Below the pieces are notes generated by a model. It searched no databases. It saw only the letters and a program-made list of their open reading frames with translations, and was not told the DNA's origin. Source: Burkholderiales bacterium (GTDB taxonomy: Bacteria > Pseudomonadota > Gammaproteobacteria > Burkholderiales > SG8-39). From it: a stretch of DNA of 5,230 nt. Positions 4,919 to 5,230 of the stretch are shown piece after piece (position 1 is the first letter of the stretch; every line of letters starts with the position of its first letter). The stretch is taken from contig JADGRR010000265.1 in the NCBI GenBank assembly GCA_017880745.1, forward strand, positions 1-5,230, in the 5' to 3' direction. The translations under genes were made by a program, and so were the position numbers.

Positions 4919-5230
4919 ATGCTGACCATCCGCCTAGCCGAATCGAGCGGCGCCGTCGATACCGTGCGCAAGCTGTTCCGGGAGTATCAAACACTCCTTG
5001 GCATCGACCTTTGCTTTCAGGGTTTTGAGGCGGAGCTCGAGGGCCTGCCCGGCGACTACGCGCCGCCCGGCGGGCGCCTGTTCCTCGCTTCGAACGACGG
5101 CGTGCCGGCCGGATGCGTGGCGCTCCGCGCTCTGGCCGGCTCGCGCTGCGAGATGAAGCGGCTGTTCGTGCGCCCTGCCGCGCGCGGGCTCGGCGCGGGC
5201 CGAGCGCTGGTCGCGCGCGTCATCGACGAA
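4919..5230 (+). CDS. GNAT-family N-acetyltransferase, 3'-truncated by window edge
   Basis: The first 104 codons of an acetyltransferase gene are visible, running off the right edge with no stop. GNAT enzymes transfer an acetyl group from acetyl-CoA to an amine; the acceptor is not predictable here. Residues 1-45 (MLTIRLAESSGAVDTVRKLF...) are the N-terminal strand and helices. Residues 53-71 (RLFLASNDGVPAGCVALRA) and 78-86 (EMKRLFVRP) are the central strands. Residues 87-100 (AARGLGAGRALVAR) contain the acetyl-CoA pyrophosphate loop, fitting R-x-x-G-x-G/A. ATG 4919 begins the expected TIRLAE strand; the Shine-Dalgarno is weak (GCAGAG, 4908-4913). It starts 46 bases after egtB with no clear terminator between, so co-transcription is possible. 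No known role in ergothioneine synthesis is implied. Confidence 0.82.
   Translation, partial: MLTIRLAESSGAVDTVRKLFREYQTLLGIDLCFQGFEAELEGLPGDYAPPGGRLFLASNDGVPAGCVALRALAGSRCEMKRLFVRPAARGLGAGRALVARVIDE

Noticed and set aside
3702..4925. A 407-codon + strand frame inside egtB
   Set aside because: It is Arg/Ala-rich out-of-frame read-through of egtB, with no family resemblance.
3016..4971. A 651-codon open frame on the - strand opposite the PPOX and egtB genes
   Set aside because: It is the complement shadow of strongly coding, GC-rich + strand genes. The translated product is low-complexity Arg/Ala/Gly-rich with no recognisable domain, and EgtB on the other strand has clear catalytic motifs.
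1..5230. CRISPR array, tRNA, rRNA, insertion sequence or prophage genes
   Set aside because: I saw no regularly spaced direct repeats, no cloverleaf or rRNA-like sequence, no transposase or integrase motif and no terminal inverted repeats on either strand.

Overview
This GC-rich window (third codon positions almost always G or C) looks like a chromosomal stretch from a proteobacterium. The EgtB, PPOX-family, MFS and DUF2442 proteins resemble those of Betaproteobacteria, but this is a family-level impression and no taxonomic marker gene is present. All supported genes lie on the + strand.

Layout. (1) Bases 3-763 and 760-1065 form a toxin-antitoxin patch. It holds the C-terminal 108 residues of a HigA-type XRE antitoxin whose start is off the left edge, then an N-terminal remnant of a second HigA-type antitoxin that has lost its helix-turn-helix (from 316). 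A complete small antitoxin gene (542-763) follows, overlapping a RelE/ParE-family toxin gene (760-1065). (2) A 153-base spacer carries a strong hairpin over the toxin stop codon and a short fragment with coding-like composition. (3) A 404-residue MFS drug-type exporter occupies 1219-2433. (4) A lone DUF2442 gene lies at 2503-2772. (5) A pyridoxamine-phosphate-oxidase-family gene (2855-3406) is coupled by an ATGA overlap to a 32-codon stub of a DUF3795 protein. (6) A complete ergothioneine sulfoxide synthase gene, egtB, lies at 3577-4872. (7) The first 104 codons of a GNAT acetyltransferase run off the right edge.

How the genes fit together. Only three couplings are visible: antitoxin-toxin, PPOX-DUF3795 stub, and possibly egtB-GNAT (46-base gap). 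The rest reads as independent single genes. Three gene remnants (316-~420, ~1112-1189, 3403-3501) sit between intact genes, so this looks like a region that gains and loses small accessory genes. The antitoxin gene at 542 and the DUF2442 gene at 2503 share the element GGGTATCAT at the same distance from their ATG and lack a Shine-Dalgarno sequence, which suggests leaderless transcripts.

I found no convincing new multi-gene system, CRISPR array, insertion sequence, tRNA or rRNA. The best leads are the shared leaderless-type promoters, the decayed antitoxin and DUF3795 fragments, and egtB standing without egtD inside the window.
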